Shown here one piece after another: positions 1 through 7,756 of a DNA stretch of 25,131 bases. The translations under genes were made by a program, and so were the position numbers. Below the pieces are notes generated by a model that had not been told where the DNA came from, did not search any database, and saw nothing but the letters and a program-made list of their open reading frames with translations. This DNA is from DATGFK01 sp040007395 (GTDB lineage Bacteria; Chloroflexota; Anaerolineae; Aggregatilineales; UBA2796), in NCBI GenBank assembly GCA_040007395.1, contig JBDTVG010000063.1:1-25131 (forward strand). The letters run 5' to 3'. How positions within the stretch are numbered: position 1 is the first letter of the stretch; each line of letters opens with the position of its first letter.

Positions 1-707
1 CGTGCGCCAAGATAGCCGGGGTCTTCGATCCACACCGAATCGCCGGGATCGAGCAGCACCCGCCCAGTGAGATCGAGTGCCTGTTGCGACCCCGCCACAA
101 TAATAACCTGATCAGGGGTGCAGCGTACAGCCCGTGCCGTTCCCAAATAGCCAGCCACCGCTTCTCGCAGCGGCTTGTAACCTGCTGCATTGCCATAGGT
201 TAGTAGTTCACGTTGCGGTTTTTGCCAAAAACGTGCCTCAAGCCGCGCCCAAATATCGAACGGGAAAGCGTCCAATGCAGGCAAACCAGAGCAAAAAGCA
301 TAGGGATGAATTTGCGTGTGAAGTACACCGACAGGAGTATGCATTAGCAAATTCCCTCGCTGTGACAGACGGCGACCTTTAGGTGCAGTCTGGCGCGGGG
401 GCGGTTGGCTAGAATCGATATGCAGCAAATCGTCGGGCAGTGTACGTGCAACGTAGGTTCCGTCGCCCACATGGCTTTCCAGATAGCCTTCCGCGAGTAG
501 TTGGTCGAAAGCGCTGGACACTGTATTGCGCGAAACATCGAGTTCATCTGCCAGTGTCCGCGTTGAGGGGAGCCGTGTGCCAGCCGATAGCCGCCCATTC
601 AAAATGGCGCTACGCACTTCCTCGTAAAGCTGTTTATAAAGGGGCACCACCGATTCACTATCAAACGTGGTAGGCGCGAAAGGTATAGCATAACTTGTTC
701 GGGACAT
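1..707 (-). CDS. MocR-family (GntR-HTH plus aminotransferase-fold) transcriptional regulator, 3' end outside window
   Basis: Partial: the frame is open to the window edge, so only the first 235 residues are visible. The protein starts MSRTSYAIPF at the ATG whose first base is 707, preceded by AGGAG. Residues about 20-90 are a GntR winged-helix domain (PLYKQLYEEVRSAILNGRL, then LPSTRTLADELDVSRNTV). After a linker the type I aminotransferase-like domain begins (YGNAAGYKPLREAVAGYLG, ending EDPGYLGA). This is the layout of MocR/PdxR/GabR regulators, which bind PLP or a PLP adduct and usually act on a divergent neighbour while repressing themselves. The PLP lysine would lie beyond the window. The divergent gene encodes a pyridoxamine-oxidase-fold protein, which fits a vitamin B6 or flavin theme, but the target is inferred. 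Confidence 0.93.
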   Translation of the reverse strand, partial: MSRTSYAIPFAPTTFDSESVVPLYKQLYEEVRSAILNGRLSAGTRLPSTRTLADELDVSRNTVSSAFDQLLAEGYLESHVGDGTYVARTLPDDLLHIDSSQPPPRQTAPKGRRLSQRGNLLMHTPVGVLHTQIHPYAFCSGLPALDAFPFDIWARLEARFWQKPQRELLTYGNAAGYKPLREAVAGYLGTARAVRCTPDQVIIVAGSQQALDLTGRVLLDPGDSVWIEDPGYLGA

Positions 708-719
708 ACGTTGCTCCTG

Positions 720-757
720 TCCAAAATGGCTCTATAAAGATCCTCCAAAATGGCTCT
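720..757. promoter_or_regulatory. Tandem 14-bp direct repeats, probable MocR operator
   Basis: The sequence TCCAAAATGGCTCT occurs twice without mismatch, at 720-733 and 744-757, giving a 24-bp period. MocR regulators such as PdxR typically bind direct repeats, and the core AAAATGGCTCT resembles the PdxR-type AAAGTGGWCTA element. The second copy ends exactly where the -35 box of the plus-strand promoter starts, the position expected for activation. The first copy lies just upstream of the regulator's own ribosome binding site, where binding could repress it. Confidence 0.72.
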
Positions 758-785
758 TGAAGCATACCATTTTTATCCGTATGAT
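757..785 (+). promoter_or_regulatory. Sigma70-type promoter of the flavin protein / OsmC unit
   Basis: TTGAAG at 757-762 and TATGAT at 780-785 are separated by 17 bp. Transcription would start near 792, which supports translation from 822 rather than from the in-frame ATG at 750. The -35 box abuts the second operator repeat. Confidence 0.6.
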
Positions 786-821
786 ACACCGATTAACTGT
801 GTTCATTTTGCCGAGGAACCC

Positions 822-1376
822 ATGTCAAAGGACTACTTAACACTGCCGCCGAATCAAGTCAAGCGCATTGACCGCGCCGTTGAGGACGAAACGTGGATTC
901 GCGATCTGCTGCATCGTGCGCCGATGGGGACACTGGCAACCGTTTACGAAGGCCAACCGTTTATCAACAGCAACCTGTTTGTTTTTGATGAAGCCGCCCA
1001 CACCATCTATATGCACACCGCCCGGTTGGGACGGACACGCGCCAATATCGAGGCTCACGAACGGGTATGCTTCAGTGTCAGCGAGATGGGACGGCTGCTT
1101 CCCGCGGATACTGCCCTAGAATTCAGTGTCGAGTATGGTGGGGTTGTCATCTTTGGGACAGGCGCAGTCGTGTCAGAAAGCTCACAGGCTAGCCGCGCCT
1201 TGCAACTACTGCTCGACAAATATTTCCCGCATCTTAATCCCGGCACAGATTACCGTCCCATTACCGATGAAGAACTGGCCCGTACCGCCGTCTACGCGAT
1301 CCAGATCGACTCATGGAGCGCTAAGAAGAAAGCCGTTGCCGAGGATTTTCCGGGGGCGTTCCACTATCCCCACTAA
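822..1376 (+). CDS. Pyridoxamine 5'-phosphate oxidase-fold flavin-binding protein (NimA-like)
   Basis: A protein of 184 residues with the split-barrel FMN-binding fold of the Pyridox_ox_2 / NimA group. The diagnostic stretch is GTLATVYEGQPFINSNLFVF followed by YMHTARLGRTRANIE and VCFSVSEMGRLLPA, in which the flavin-phosphate-binding region and dimer strands are expected. Family members are cytoplasmic flavin or haem-binding reductases or oxidases with varied small substrates; the substrate here is unknown. I chose the ATG at 822 because GAGGA sits 4 bases upstream and the promoter would start transcripts near 792. An earlier ATG at 750 lies inside an operator repeat. The gene is divergent from the MocR regulator and is followed after 26 bases by the OsmC-like gene, so the two probably form one transcript. 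Confidence 0.85.
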   Translation: MSKDYLTLPPNQVKRIDRAVEDETWIRDLLHRAPMGTLATVYEGQPFINSNLFVFDEAAHTIYMHTARLGRTRANIEAHERVCFSVSEMGRLLPADTALEFSVEYGGVVIFGTGAVVSESSQASRALQLLLDKYFPHLNPGTDYRPITDEELARTAVYAIQIDSWSAKKKAVAEDFPGAFHYPH

Positions 1377-1402
1377 TCTAACGCTCAATGACGAGGGTTG
1401 AA

Positions 1403-1894
1403 ATGGCACACAAACAGCATTCGTATACGCTCAATATCGTATGGACAGGCAATCTGGGGCAAGGCACAAGCAGCTATCGAACCTATGCCCGGAATCACGA
1501 GATTTCTGCACCCAACAAGCTGATGATTCCGGGTTCCTCTGATCCTGCTTTTCGCGGTGATGGCACACGCTATAACCCGGAAGAACTACTTGTCGCGTCG
1601 GCATCTACTTGTCACATGCTATGGTACTTGCATCTGTGTGCCGACGCTGGTATTAGTGTTATGCAGTACACAGACGCTCCTGTGGGCATGATGGTTGAAA
1701 CCGAGAATGGCGGCGGTCACTTTACGGAAATTATCCTCAGGCCTACGGTAATGGTCAAAGCAGGCGCTGATCTGGCTCAAGCGCATGAATTGCATGATCA
1801 AGCGCATCACCTATGCTATATTGCCAATTCAGTCAATTTTCCGATACGCTGCGATGCTTCGATCTTTATCTTTCATCCGACCCTTGAACTTTGA
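1403..1894 (+). CDS. OsmC/Ohr-family thiol peroxidase-like protein
   Basis: A protein of 163 residues with the OsmC fold. It has the family signature NPEELLVASASTCHMLW with the first cysteine at residue 70 and the second redox cysteine at 138 in HHLCYIANSVNFP. OsmC/Ohr proteins reduce organic hydroperoxides with this cysteine pair; the subgroup (OsmC, Ohr or the YhfA type) cannot be fixed by eye, although the spacing and the CYIANSVNFP block fit the OsmC-like redox group. I prefer ATG 1403 over ATG 1388 because GAGGG lies 5 bases before 1403. It follows the flavin protein closely and is probably co-transcribed, suggesting an oxidative or electrophile-stress unit under the MocR regulator. It is convergent with kdpD, separated by a strong hairpin. 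Confidence 0.88.
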   Translation: MAHKQHSYTLNIVWTGNLGQGTSSYRTYARNHEISAPNKLMIPGSSDPAFRGDGTRYNPEELLVASASTCHMLWYLHLCADAGISVMQYTDAPVGMMVETENGGGHFTEIILRPTVMVKAGADLAQAHELHDQAHHLCYIANSVNFPIRCDASIFIFHPTLEL

Positions 1895-1928
1895 GCTTTA
1901 AGGGAAAGGCTATGCTACAAAATTCACC

Positions 1929-4643
1929 TCAATCCCGCGCTACTTCGGAGCGCGGGATTACCATTTGAGCTTGGACTGTCGTGGTATTGATTGGCAACCG
2001 AATCGTGAAGCGTGCGCCGCCATGTGTGGGACGATTTTCGGCGGTGATCGTGCCGCCATGCGCCTCGACGAAGCCTTTGCAGATCGATAGGCCAAGCCCA
2101 GTACCGCCCAGAGTCGCACCATCGGCGCGATAAAACTTATCGAAGATGCGATCAAGATCGGCGGGGGGCAGTCCGGGGCCACGATCTGCTACGCTCAACA
2201 CTAGCTCGTGGCCTTCGAGTTGGGCAGTCACGCGGATACGTACCCCCGACAGTGTGTAAGTCGCGGCATTATCTAGCAAGTTAACCAGCACCTGCTCCAT
2301 CAGCACGAAATCCATACGAACCTTTGGCAGATCAGGGGCGATGTCTACTACGAGATCATGATCGGCGAGTTCTTTTTCGACCCGTTTGATACTGGCGGCA
2401 ACGAGTTCGCTGACATCACTCATTTCCAGATTTAGCTTTAGATGGCCTGCTTCCAATCGGGTCATATCCAACAGGTTATCAACCAGCCCATTGAGCTTGA
2501 CTGTATAATCCTTGATCGCTGTGCCGCGCGTTTGCTGGATTTCGTCGTTACATTGGTTCTCTGGGGCAATTAATTCTGTGGCAGCAAGGTCGATCTTTGC
2601 CAGCGGCGTGCGGAGTTCATGCGAGACCGAGTCCAGCAAAGTCGCATACATACGTTCCGATTCTGCCAGAACCGCTGCGTGCTGTGCTCGTTCGTCCAAT
2701 AGTTCGCGTTCCACTGCAAGCGCGATGTGGCTGGCAAAGGTTTGCAACAGCGCTTCCTGATCCGCCGAGGGCGGTTCGTCGTGATGCAACCGCACACCCA
2801 TTACCCCAGTCACACCACCGGACGTGACCAACGGCAAATATTGCACGGTTGAAGTAGGCAGTGTATCGGTGAAACGGCCTGCTGGCTGACCGCGCTCGAA
2901 ACTCCAATGGGCCACACTCAATTCTTTGTCGTCCAGCGTAAGCGTGCTAGCTGGATGTGGTTTGCTAACAAGGTGATGCATGGCATCGGGCAGCAGAAAA
3001 GCAATGTCAGCATCGAACAGCCCGCCGACCTGTTCGACGGCAGTTCGCAGCACATCATCCAGAGTCGCAGCTTCGGCGATCTGGCGGGCCATTGTATAGA
3101 GCGCCGAGGTACGATCTTCGCGCAGGTGAACAACTCTTTTCTGGCTGCTCAAACGTGCGGTCAGATTGCCCGTTACCAGCGCGATAATCAGGTAGAGGCC
3201 GAGGGTCAACACATCTTGCAAGGTAGAGACGAAAAAAGTGAAGCGGGGCGGGATAAACAGGAAGTTCCACAGCACCGCACTCACTGTTGCCGCCATCAGG
3301 ATCGGCCCACGACCTACGAAATTCGCCAGAATCACAATCACGAAAAGCAGCACCAACGCCACTTCGTGATAGCTAATCAGTGGGGAGATGAGAAAATAAC
3401 TTATGGCGATGGCTGCCAGCACTACCGCCAGCGAAAGGATATATTGATTTGGCTCGGAATGTAAAGTTGGGCGGACGATGACAGGCCGATTCGTTTCCTC
3501 GGTTTGGTCGCCTGTCACCACGTATACATCGATCTCGCCACTGACTCGCACCAATTGATTGACCAACGACCCGCCCGCCAAAAATTCTTGAAACAGACTG
3601 CGGGTTGGCTTACCCACGATGATCTGCGTTACATTGCGCTGTTCCGCGATCCGCATGAGTTCTCGAACCGGGTTATCGCCCGAAGTCGTGACCACCTCGC
3701 CGCCCAATTTACGAGCTAACGAGAGATTGCGACTAAGCTGGATCTTTTGGGCATCAGTTAAAGGGTGCAATGGTTCGATAAAGACCGCCAACCACGGCGC
3801 TTTGAGCGTATAGGCGGTGCGTCGAGTCCAACGCACCAGCCGTTCGGAAAGCGGACTAGGGCTGACCGCGACCATCAACCGTTCCAGCGATTTCCACGGG
3901 CCATGAATGGCTTTGACTTGCATGTAATCTTGCATCTGCTGGTCTACCCGCTCGGCGGTCAAGCGGAGGGCCATTTCGCGCAGTGCGGTTAAATTGCCCT
4001 CTCGGAAGAAATTGTTAGCCGCAAGCTGCGCCCGATCTGGCGTATAGACTTTGCCTTCTGCCAACCGCTTGAGTAGTTCGTCCGGTTCAAGATCGATCAG
4101 TTCGATCTTATCGGCAATCTCAATCAGCGTATCGGGGATCGTTTCGCGCACCGTGATCCCTGTAATCTGGGCTACTGTGTCGGCGCGGCTTTCGAGATGT
4201 TGGACGTTGACTGTTGTATAGACATCGATCCCGGCTGCTAACAAATCCAGCACATCCTGATAACGCTTGGGCTGGCGCGAACCGGAAACATTGGTATGGG
4301 CCAGTTCATCGACTAGCACAAGTTCTGGTTTGCGGGCCAGAATCGCGTCAATGTCCATTTCTTCCTGAATTGACCCGTGATATTCAAGTTTTTTGCGGGG
4401 AATGATCGGAAGCCCTGCAACGAGGGCTTCCGTTTCGGCCCGTTTATGCGTCTCAATATAGCCAATAACGACATCGACTCCTTCAGCTAGTCGTTGATGA
4501 GATGCTTCCAGCATGGCATAGGTCTTGCCCACGCCAGCCGACATGCCGAAAAATATCTTCAGTTTGCCGCGCTGCTGTTTGGCCTCCTGATGCTGGATCG
4601 CTTCAAGGAGTGCGTCAGGATCGGGTCTGTGATCGTCAGTCAT
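1929..4643 (-). CDS. kdpD: Full-length KdpD-type sensor histidine kinase
   Basis: The protein has 904 residues, close to the roughly 895 of E. coli KdpD, and all domains are present. The KdpD N-terminal domain has a Walker A at residues 33-41 (GMSAGVGKT) and LVLVDELAHTN at 108-118. A universal-stress-like domain spans about 253-380. Four DUF4118 membrane helices lie at about 400-495, followed by a GAF domain at about 510-650. In the HisKA domain the phospho-acceptor is H675 (SVSHELRTP); the HATPase has the N box LVNLLDNAATY and the glycine boxes ADRGPGL and GGTGLGLS. KdpD classically controls the KdpFABC potassium pump in response to potassium limitation, and in some phyla to c-di-AMP through the stress-like domain. 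Here it is the last gene of a kinase-regulator-kinase operon, 28 bases after kdpE, and no pump genes are in the window. Confidence 0.96.
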   Translation of the reverse strand: MTDDHRPDPDALLEAIQHQEAKQQRGKLKIFFGMSAGVGKTYAMLEASHQRLAEGVDVVIGYIETHKRAETEALVAGLPIIPRKKLEYHGSIQEEMDIDAILARKPELVLVDELAHTNVSGSRQPKRYQDVLDLLAAGIDVYTTVNVQHLESRADTVAQITGITVRETIPDTLIEIADKIELIDLEPDELLKRLAEGKVYTPDRAQLAANNFFREGNLTALREMALRLTAERVDQQMQDYMQVKAIHGPWKSLERLMVAVSPSPLSERLVRWTRRTAYTLKAPWLAVFIEPLHPLTDAQKIQLSRNLSLARKLGGEVVTTSGDNPVRELMRIAEQRNVTQIIVGKPTRSLFQEFLAGGSLVNQLVRVSGEIDVYVVTGDQTEETNRPVIVRPTLHSEPNQYILSLAVVLAAIAISYFLISPLISYHEVALVLLFVIVILANFVGRGPILMAATVSAVLWNFLFIPPRFTFFVSTLQDVLTLGLYLIIALVTGNLTARLSSQKRVVHLREDRTSALYTMARQIAEAATLDDVLRTAVEQVGGLFDADIAFLLPDAMHHLVSKPHPASTLTLDDKELSVAHWSFERGQPAGRFTDTLPTSTVQYLPLVTSGGVTGVMGVRLHHDEPPSADQEALLQTFASHIALAVERELLDERAQHAAVLAESERMYATLLDSVSHELRTPLAKIDLAATELIAPENQCNDEIQQTRGTAIKDYTVKLNGLVDNLLDMTRLEAGHLKLNLEMSDVSELVAASIKRVEKELADHDLVVDIAPDLPKVRMDFVLMEQVLVNLLDNAATYTLSGVRIRVTAQLEGHELVLSVADRGPGLPPADLDRIFDKFYRADGATLGGTGLGLSICKGFVEAHGGTITAENRPTHGGARFTIRLPINTTTVQAQMVIPRSEVARD
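1931..1959. terminator. GC-rich hairpin between convergent osmC-like gene and kdpD
   Basis: AATCCCGCGCT (1931-1941) and AGCGCGGGATT (1949-1959) form a perfect 11-bp stem with a 7-base loop. It lies in the final codons of kdpD and just past the OsmC gene. There is no strong T run on either strand, so efficiency is uncertain; it could serve both converging transcripts. Confidence 0.6.
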
Positions 4644-4671
4644 GAGGGTTTATCTTTCGTGAATGGTCGGG

Positions 4672-5388
4672 CTATTCAGTTTTGAGTCGGTAGCCTACTC
4701 CCGGCTCCGTGATTAGATATTGAGGACGGGCGGGATCTTTTTCAATCTTCTGGCGAAGATGTCCCATATAGACCCGCAGATAGTGACTCTCGTTGGTGTA
4801 AGTTGGTCCCCAGACTTCCTTGAGCAATTGATCGCGGGTAACAACTTTCCCCGCATAGTGGATCAGCACTTGCAGAAGTTTATATTCAATCGGTGAGAGA
4901 TGGATCTCGCTATCGTCGATAAACACTTTGCGATAGGCAAGATCGACGCGCAGCCCGCCCAATACAAAGACTGGCTGCTCATCGGTTTGAGCAGTTCGCA
5001 GCGCATGACGTAGCGCCACGCGAATCCGTGCCAACAGTTCCCCAGCGCTAAACGGTTTTGTCAGATAGTCGTCTGCTCCCATATCGAGTGCCGCGATCTT
5101 GTCGCGGTCCTCATGGCGGGCTGAAAGCACCAGAATCGGAGTCGAAGACCATTCGCGTAGGCGGCGCGTTACTTCTAGTCCATCCAGATCGGGCAGGCCC
5201 AGATCGAGAATGATCAGATCCGGGTGCTGCATTCCGAACTGACGCAGTGCTTCTTGTGCTGTGCCCGCTTCTAGAAGGCGATAATTGTTGCTAGTCAAGG
5301 TCGCCCGCAAGAAACGTCGAATCTGCGGATCGTCCTCGACGACCAGAATCAGTGATCCGTTGACAGGTGGAGTGCCAGCATCAGTCAT
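4672..5388 (-). CDS. kdpE: KdpE-type OmpR-family response regulator
   Basis: A protein of 238 residues. The receiver domain covers about residues 13-130: acidic pair EDD at 18-20, phospho-acceptor D62 in LDLGLPDLDG, switch serine S89 and K111 in LTKPF. The OmpR/PhoB winged-helix DNA-binding domain covers about 140-236, with the usual IEYKLLQVLIHYAGKVVTRD and SHYLRVYMGHLRQKIE. The start overlaps the last 8 bases of the upstream kinase gene, an arrangement typical of translational coupling. The second kinase, kdpD, begins 28 bases downstream, so one regulator is flanked by two kinases. It presumably accepts phosphate from KdpD and controls potassium transport genes elsewhere; input from the other kinase is inferred. 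Confidence 0.95.
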   Translation of the reverse strand: MTDAGTPPVNGSLILVVEDDPQIRRFLRATLTSNNYRLLEAGTAQEALRQFGMQHPDLIILDLGLPDLDGLEVTRRLREWSSTPILVLSARHEDRDKIAALDMGADDYLTKPFSAGELLARIRVALRHALRTAQTDEQPVFVLGGLRVDLAYRKVFIDDSEIHLSPIEYKLLQVLIHYAGKVVTRDQLLKEVWGPTYTNESHYLRVYMGHLRQKIEKDPARPQYLITEPGVGYRLKTE

Positions 5389-6994
5389 TTTCCAAGTCTA
5401 CTTCTGGCGGATCGCCTTCCAGCGGCAAGGTAAAACCAAACATGGCTCCTCCACTGGGACGGTTCTGTGCCCAGATACGCCCCCCATGCGCTTCGATGAT
5501 TCCCCGGCTAATCGTCAGCCCCAGTCCGGCACCGCCTGACAGCGATGGCAATGCCCGATAAAACTTGTCGAAGATGCGGGTTTCGTCTCCCGGCGCAAGT
5601 CCCGACCCTCGATCCGCTACTGTTACTTTGACTTCATGGTCTTCAAAGGAAGCTAAGAGATCGATAGGGCTGCCGACTGGTGTATATTTCACGGCATTTT
5701 CCAGTAGATTGACCAGTACTTGCTCAATCAAAACGCCATCAATAGGTACTAACGGCAAATCGAGTGGCAGATTGAGTGTGATTGGATGAGTATTGGTCTG
5801 AGCTTCCAACCGATTCAAGGTAATGCCAATCACTTCTTCGAGGGGTTGCCATTCCTTCTCAACATGAACTCCGCCGGACTCTAGGCGGGTTATCTCCAAC
5901 AAATTGCCGACCAACCGATTCAGACGTGTCGCTTCTTCCCACGCTACTTGAGCCAGTTCCCGACGACTTTCAGGCGTAAGGGTGTATTCATTTTCGAGCA
6001 AGCTACTGACTGCCCCGGTGATCGAGGCTAATGGAGTACGCAGATCATGCGAAACCGAACTGAGCAGTGAATTACGCAAGCGTTCAGTTTCGATCTGGAC
6101 TCGTGATCGTTCGGTTTCTTCGGCAAGGCGGCTGCGTTCAATCGCCAGCGCCGTCTGATTGGTCAACGCATCAAGCATATCGAATTGCTCTGGCGAAAAA
6201 GCTACCTGATTCGGGTATACACCGAGTACACCTGCCGCGCCTCGCGATGTGACCAACGGCAGATACAACCCTTGTGAACCGGGTAGTGTTGCCGTACCGA
6301 GGCCAGCGGGCTGGCTATTAGCGTAGACCCACTGCGCGACCCCCTGTTCATGAGGATTCATGGGAAGCGTTGGGGTTGCCGAAATTTTCATAACCAACTG
6401 CCCATTCGCATCGGCTAACAATATGATAATCTGGGCATCGAAAATGTTCTTGATATGTTGGGCGGCGATCTGGATAAGGGTTTCAGTGCCGACACTGCTC
6501 GCAAGTTCACGGCTCAGTGAATATAAATTAGCAGTACGCCATTCGCGTTCGTGAGCTGCATCAGCTTGTCGCCTGATCTGGGCGGTCATGCTGCTAATGG
6601 TCACAGCGACGATTAGGATCATAGCAAAAGTAATAAGGTACTGCGAGTCGTAGACGGTAAAGGTCAGGAAAGGCGCAGTGAAGAAAAAGTCGAAAGTGAG
6701 CACACTGAGTACCGCCGTCAAGATCGAAGGGCCACGCCCACAGTAAGCCGCTGCAATCACCACGCCACCCAGATAAATCATAATGAGGTTGACGGGTGAA
6801 AATCGTGTAGCCATCACCCCCACAATCAGTGTACTCAACGCCGCAATAAGTGTCGCAATCCCATAGGCTTGCCACGAACTGCTACGCTTAAAATTTCGAT
6901 TGCTAGTGAGGTCATGCTCAGGAAACTGGTGCAGCGTTAAAACATCGCGCCCCGTTTCCAAGCCGGTCCTGTTTTTTCCATTGGGGCCAAGCAT
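5381..6994 (-). CDS. DUF4118 sensor histidine kinase, KdpD-like but lacking the KdpD input domain
   Basis: From ATG 6994 the protein has 537 residues. Four DUF4118 membrane helices lie at about 43-135 with the family motif GRGPSILTAVLSVLTFDFFF. A GAF domain follows at about 155-290, then HisKA with phospho-acceptor H316 (SVSHDLRTPL). The HATPase has the N box LVNLLENAVKYTP, G1 ADRGSGL, an F box and G2 GGAGLGLTIS. The C-terminal half is clearly KdpD-like, but the Walker-type KdpD domain and the stress-protein domain are absent. The frame stays open to 7150 with alternative upstream starts; I chose 6994 because an AAGGCG stands about 9 bases upstream and the residues before it look non-coding. 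It is the first gene of the operon and overlaps kdpE by 8 bases. The signal it senses is unknown. Confidence 0.85.
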   Translation of the reverse strand: MLGPNGKNRTGLETGRDVLTLHQFPEHDLTSNRNFKRSSSWQAYGIATLIAALSTLIVGVMATRFSPVNLIMIYLGGVVIAAAYCGRGPSILTAVLSVLTFDFFFTAPFLTFTVYDSQYLITFAMILIVAVTISSMTAQIRRQADAAHEREWRTANLYSLSRELASSVGTETLIQIAAQHIKNIFDAQIIILLADANGQLVMKISATPTLPMNPHEQGVAQWVYANSQPAGLGTATLPGSQGLYLPLVTSRGAAGVLGVYPNQVAFSPEQFDMLDALTNQTALAIERSRLAEETERSRVQIETERLRNSLLSSVSHDLRTPLASITGAVSSLLENEYTLTPESRRELAQVAWEEATRLNRLVGNLLEITRLESGGVHVEKEWQPLEEVIGITLNRLEAQTNTHPITLNLPLDLPLVPIDGVLIEQVLVNLLENAVKYTPVGSPIDLLASFEDHEVKVTVADRGSGLAPGDETRIFDKFYRALPSLSGGAGLGLTISRGIIEAHGGRIWAQNRPSGGAMFGFTLPLEGDPPEVDLEND

Positions 6995-7273
6995 ACCAAG
7001 TCGCCTTTTGTAGCCATCACTCCCTACACTTCTAGGGATGGTGTTCGAAGCAGGGATATATCGAGCACAAAAATCGGACGGGCACGTGTAACATAACATT
7101 CCCGTTGTGATACTCTTCTTAACGATAACACTGTCGATAAATGTATCCAAGATGCGTTTCTGGCGAAACGTATCCGCACCCCTAAGTACAGCATATACCC
7201 ATCGACTATAGTCATGATTTGCTGACTACTCGGATCGTTACTGGGCTATACGCGGTGTGAACTTGCGGGCATT
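6995..7273. other. Intergenic region upstream of the kinase operon
   Basis: About 280 bases between the preferred start of the DUF4118 kinase and the left end of the decayed insertion element. The promoter of the kinase-regulator-kinase operon should lie here, but I could not identify a convincing -35/-10 pair. The kinase frame is open through 7150, so a longer N-terminus cannot be ruled out. Confidence 0.4.
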
Positions 7274-7463
7274 TGAGTTCAGGTTAAGCAAAATATGGCA
7301 GAGCCGCAATTGGTCGACAAAGATCATAGGGGTAAACCTTGGCGACTTCCCCCCCCCTTTTTGGAACAGTGTCGCAAAGTCTAACCACTTACCAAGTCAT
7401 ATCGCGCATTGACTGCATTGTGAATGAGTGAGGCTTGGTTCATGGTCGCTATGCGCGGCACTC

Positions 7464-7649
7464 CTATGCTTTGAAATCCCGATAGTGCGCTTGATGAAAA
7501 TAAATGAAGATTGCCATGATCTCACTCAAATGCAGTTCACCTTGCCGCCGCCGTCTGCCCTATCCACTCCCCAACTGTTCACGCTGTCCGTGCACGGTGT
7601 ATTCCTGACAAAAATCATCGACTGAGCAAAATAATTCAAGTAAACTCAT
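7464..7649 (-). pseudogene. IS982-family transposase, N-terminal fragment with in-frame stop codons
   Basis: Reading the minus strand from ATG 7649 gives MSLLELFCSVDDFCQEY and then, after an in-frame TAG at 7560-7562, GRRRRQGELHLSEIMAIFIY followed by FHQAHYRDFKA and a second TAG at 7464-7466. VDDFCQ, LSEIM and FHQ.HYRDFK are N-terminal hallmarks of IS982-family transposases, which are normally about 290 residues long. Beyond FKA the frame is lost; no DDE residues can be recovered. The plus-strand reading frame over the same bases (7428-7625) is therefore a shadow. Confidence 0.82.
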
Positions 7650-7653
7650 GCTT

Positions 7654-7715
7654 GATACCTCTTGTTTGGGTGTAGTTACCTGCAAGGATACAGGGTATCT
7701 TTGCCAAGAGGTATC
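7654..7715. repeat. 11-bp inverted repeat in the leader of the broken transposase
   Basis: GATACCTCTTG (7654-7664) pairs perfectly with CAAGAGGTATC (7705-7715) around 40 bases, and the loop holds a smaller GATAC-AGG-GTATC hairpin. It lies between the transposase start and the element's right end, so it is probably a subterminal structure of the element. It may now also help to end transcription of the importer operon, which stops at 7757. Confidence 0.5.
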
Positions 7716-7756
7716 GCCGCGATTATCCCGAACTCACGTTAATATTACTTTTTTGC

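Larger units (their letters stand above)
7274..7736 (-). mobile_element. Decayed IS982-family insertion sequence remnant with terminal inverted repeats
   Basis: TGAGTTCAGGTTAA at 7274-7287 and TTATCCCGAACTCA at 7723-7736 are inverted copies of one another with 12 of 14 matching, and they enclose a broken transposase reading frame. The span of 463 bp is about half the usual length of IS982 elements (about 1 kb), so most of the catalytic part has been lost. I saw no clear target-site duplication. The remnant ends 20 bases from the stop codon of the downstream ABC ATPase gene. Confidence 0.65.

Noticed and set aside
600..611. Third copy of the operator core (AAAATGGCGCT) within the MocR gene
   Set aside because: It matches only partly, is in coding sequence and is out of phase with the 24-bp repeat; probably chance.
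750..821. N-terminal extension of the flavin protein from the in-frame ATG at 750
   Set aside because: The ATG lies within an operator repeat and upstream of the likely transcription start, and the true start at 822 has GAGGA in place.
2907..3464. Plus-strand open frame of 185 codons within kdpD
   Set aside because: It is antisense to the well-conserved GAF and membrane part of KdpD, is rich in Q, H and R as shadow frames are, and resembles nothing known.
6995..7150. N-terminal extension of the DUF4118 kinase to 7150
   Set aside because: The translated residues show no domain or helix and the composition does not look coding; 6994 has a plausible ribosome binding site. Not strictly excluded.
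7349..7363. Run of C followed by T
   Set aside because: A homopolymer within the decayed insertion remnant; no structure or coding role seen and it may vary between reads.
7428..7625. Plus-strand open frame in the gap before the importer operon
   Set aside because: The minus strand of the same bases holds a recognisable IS982 transposase fragment, so this frame is its shadow.
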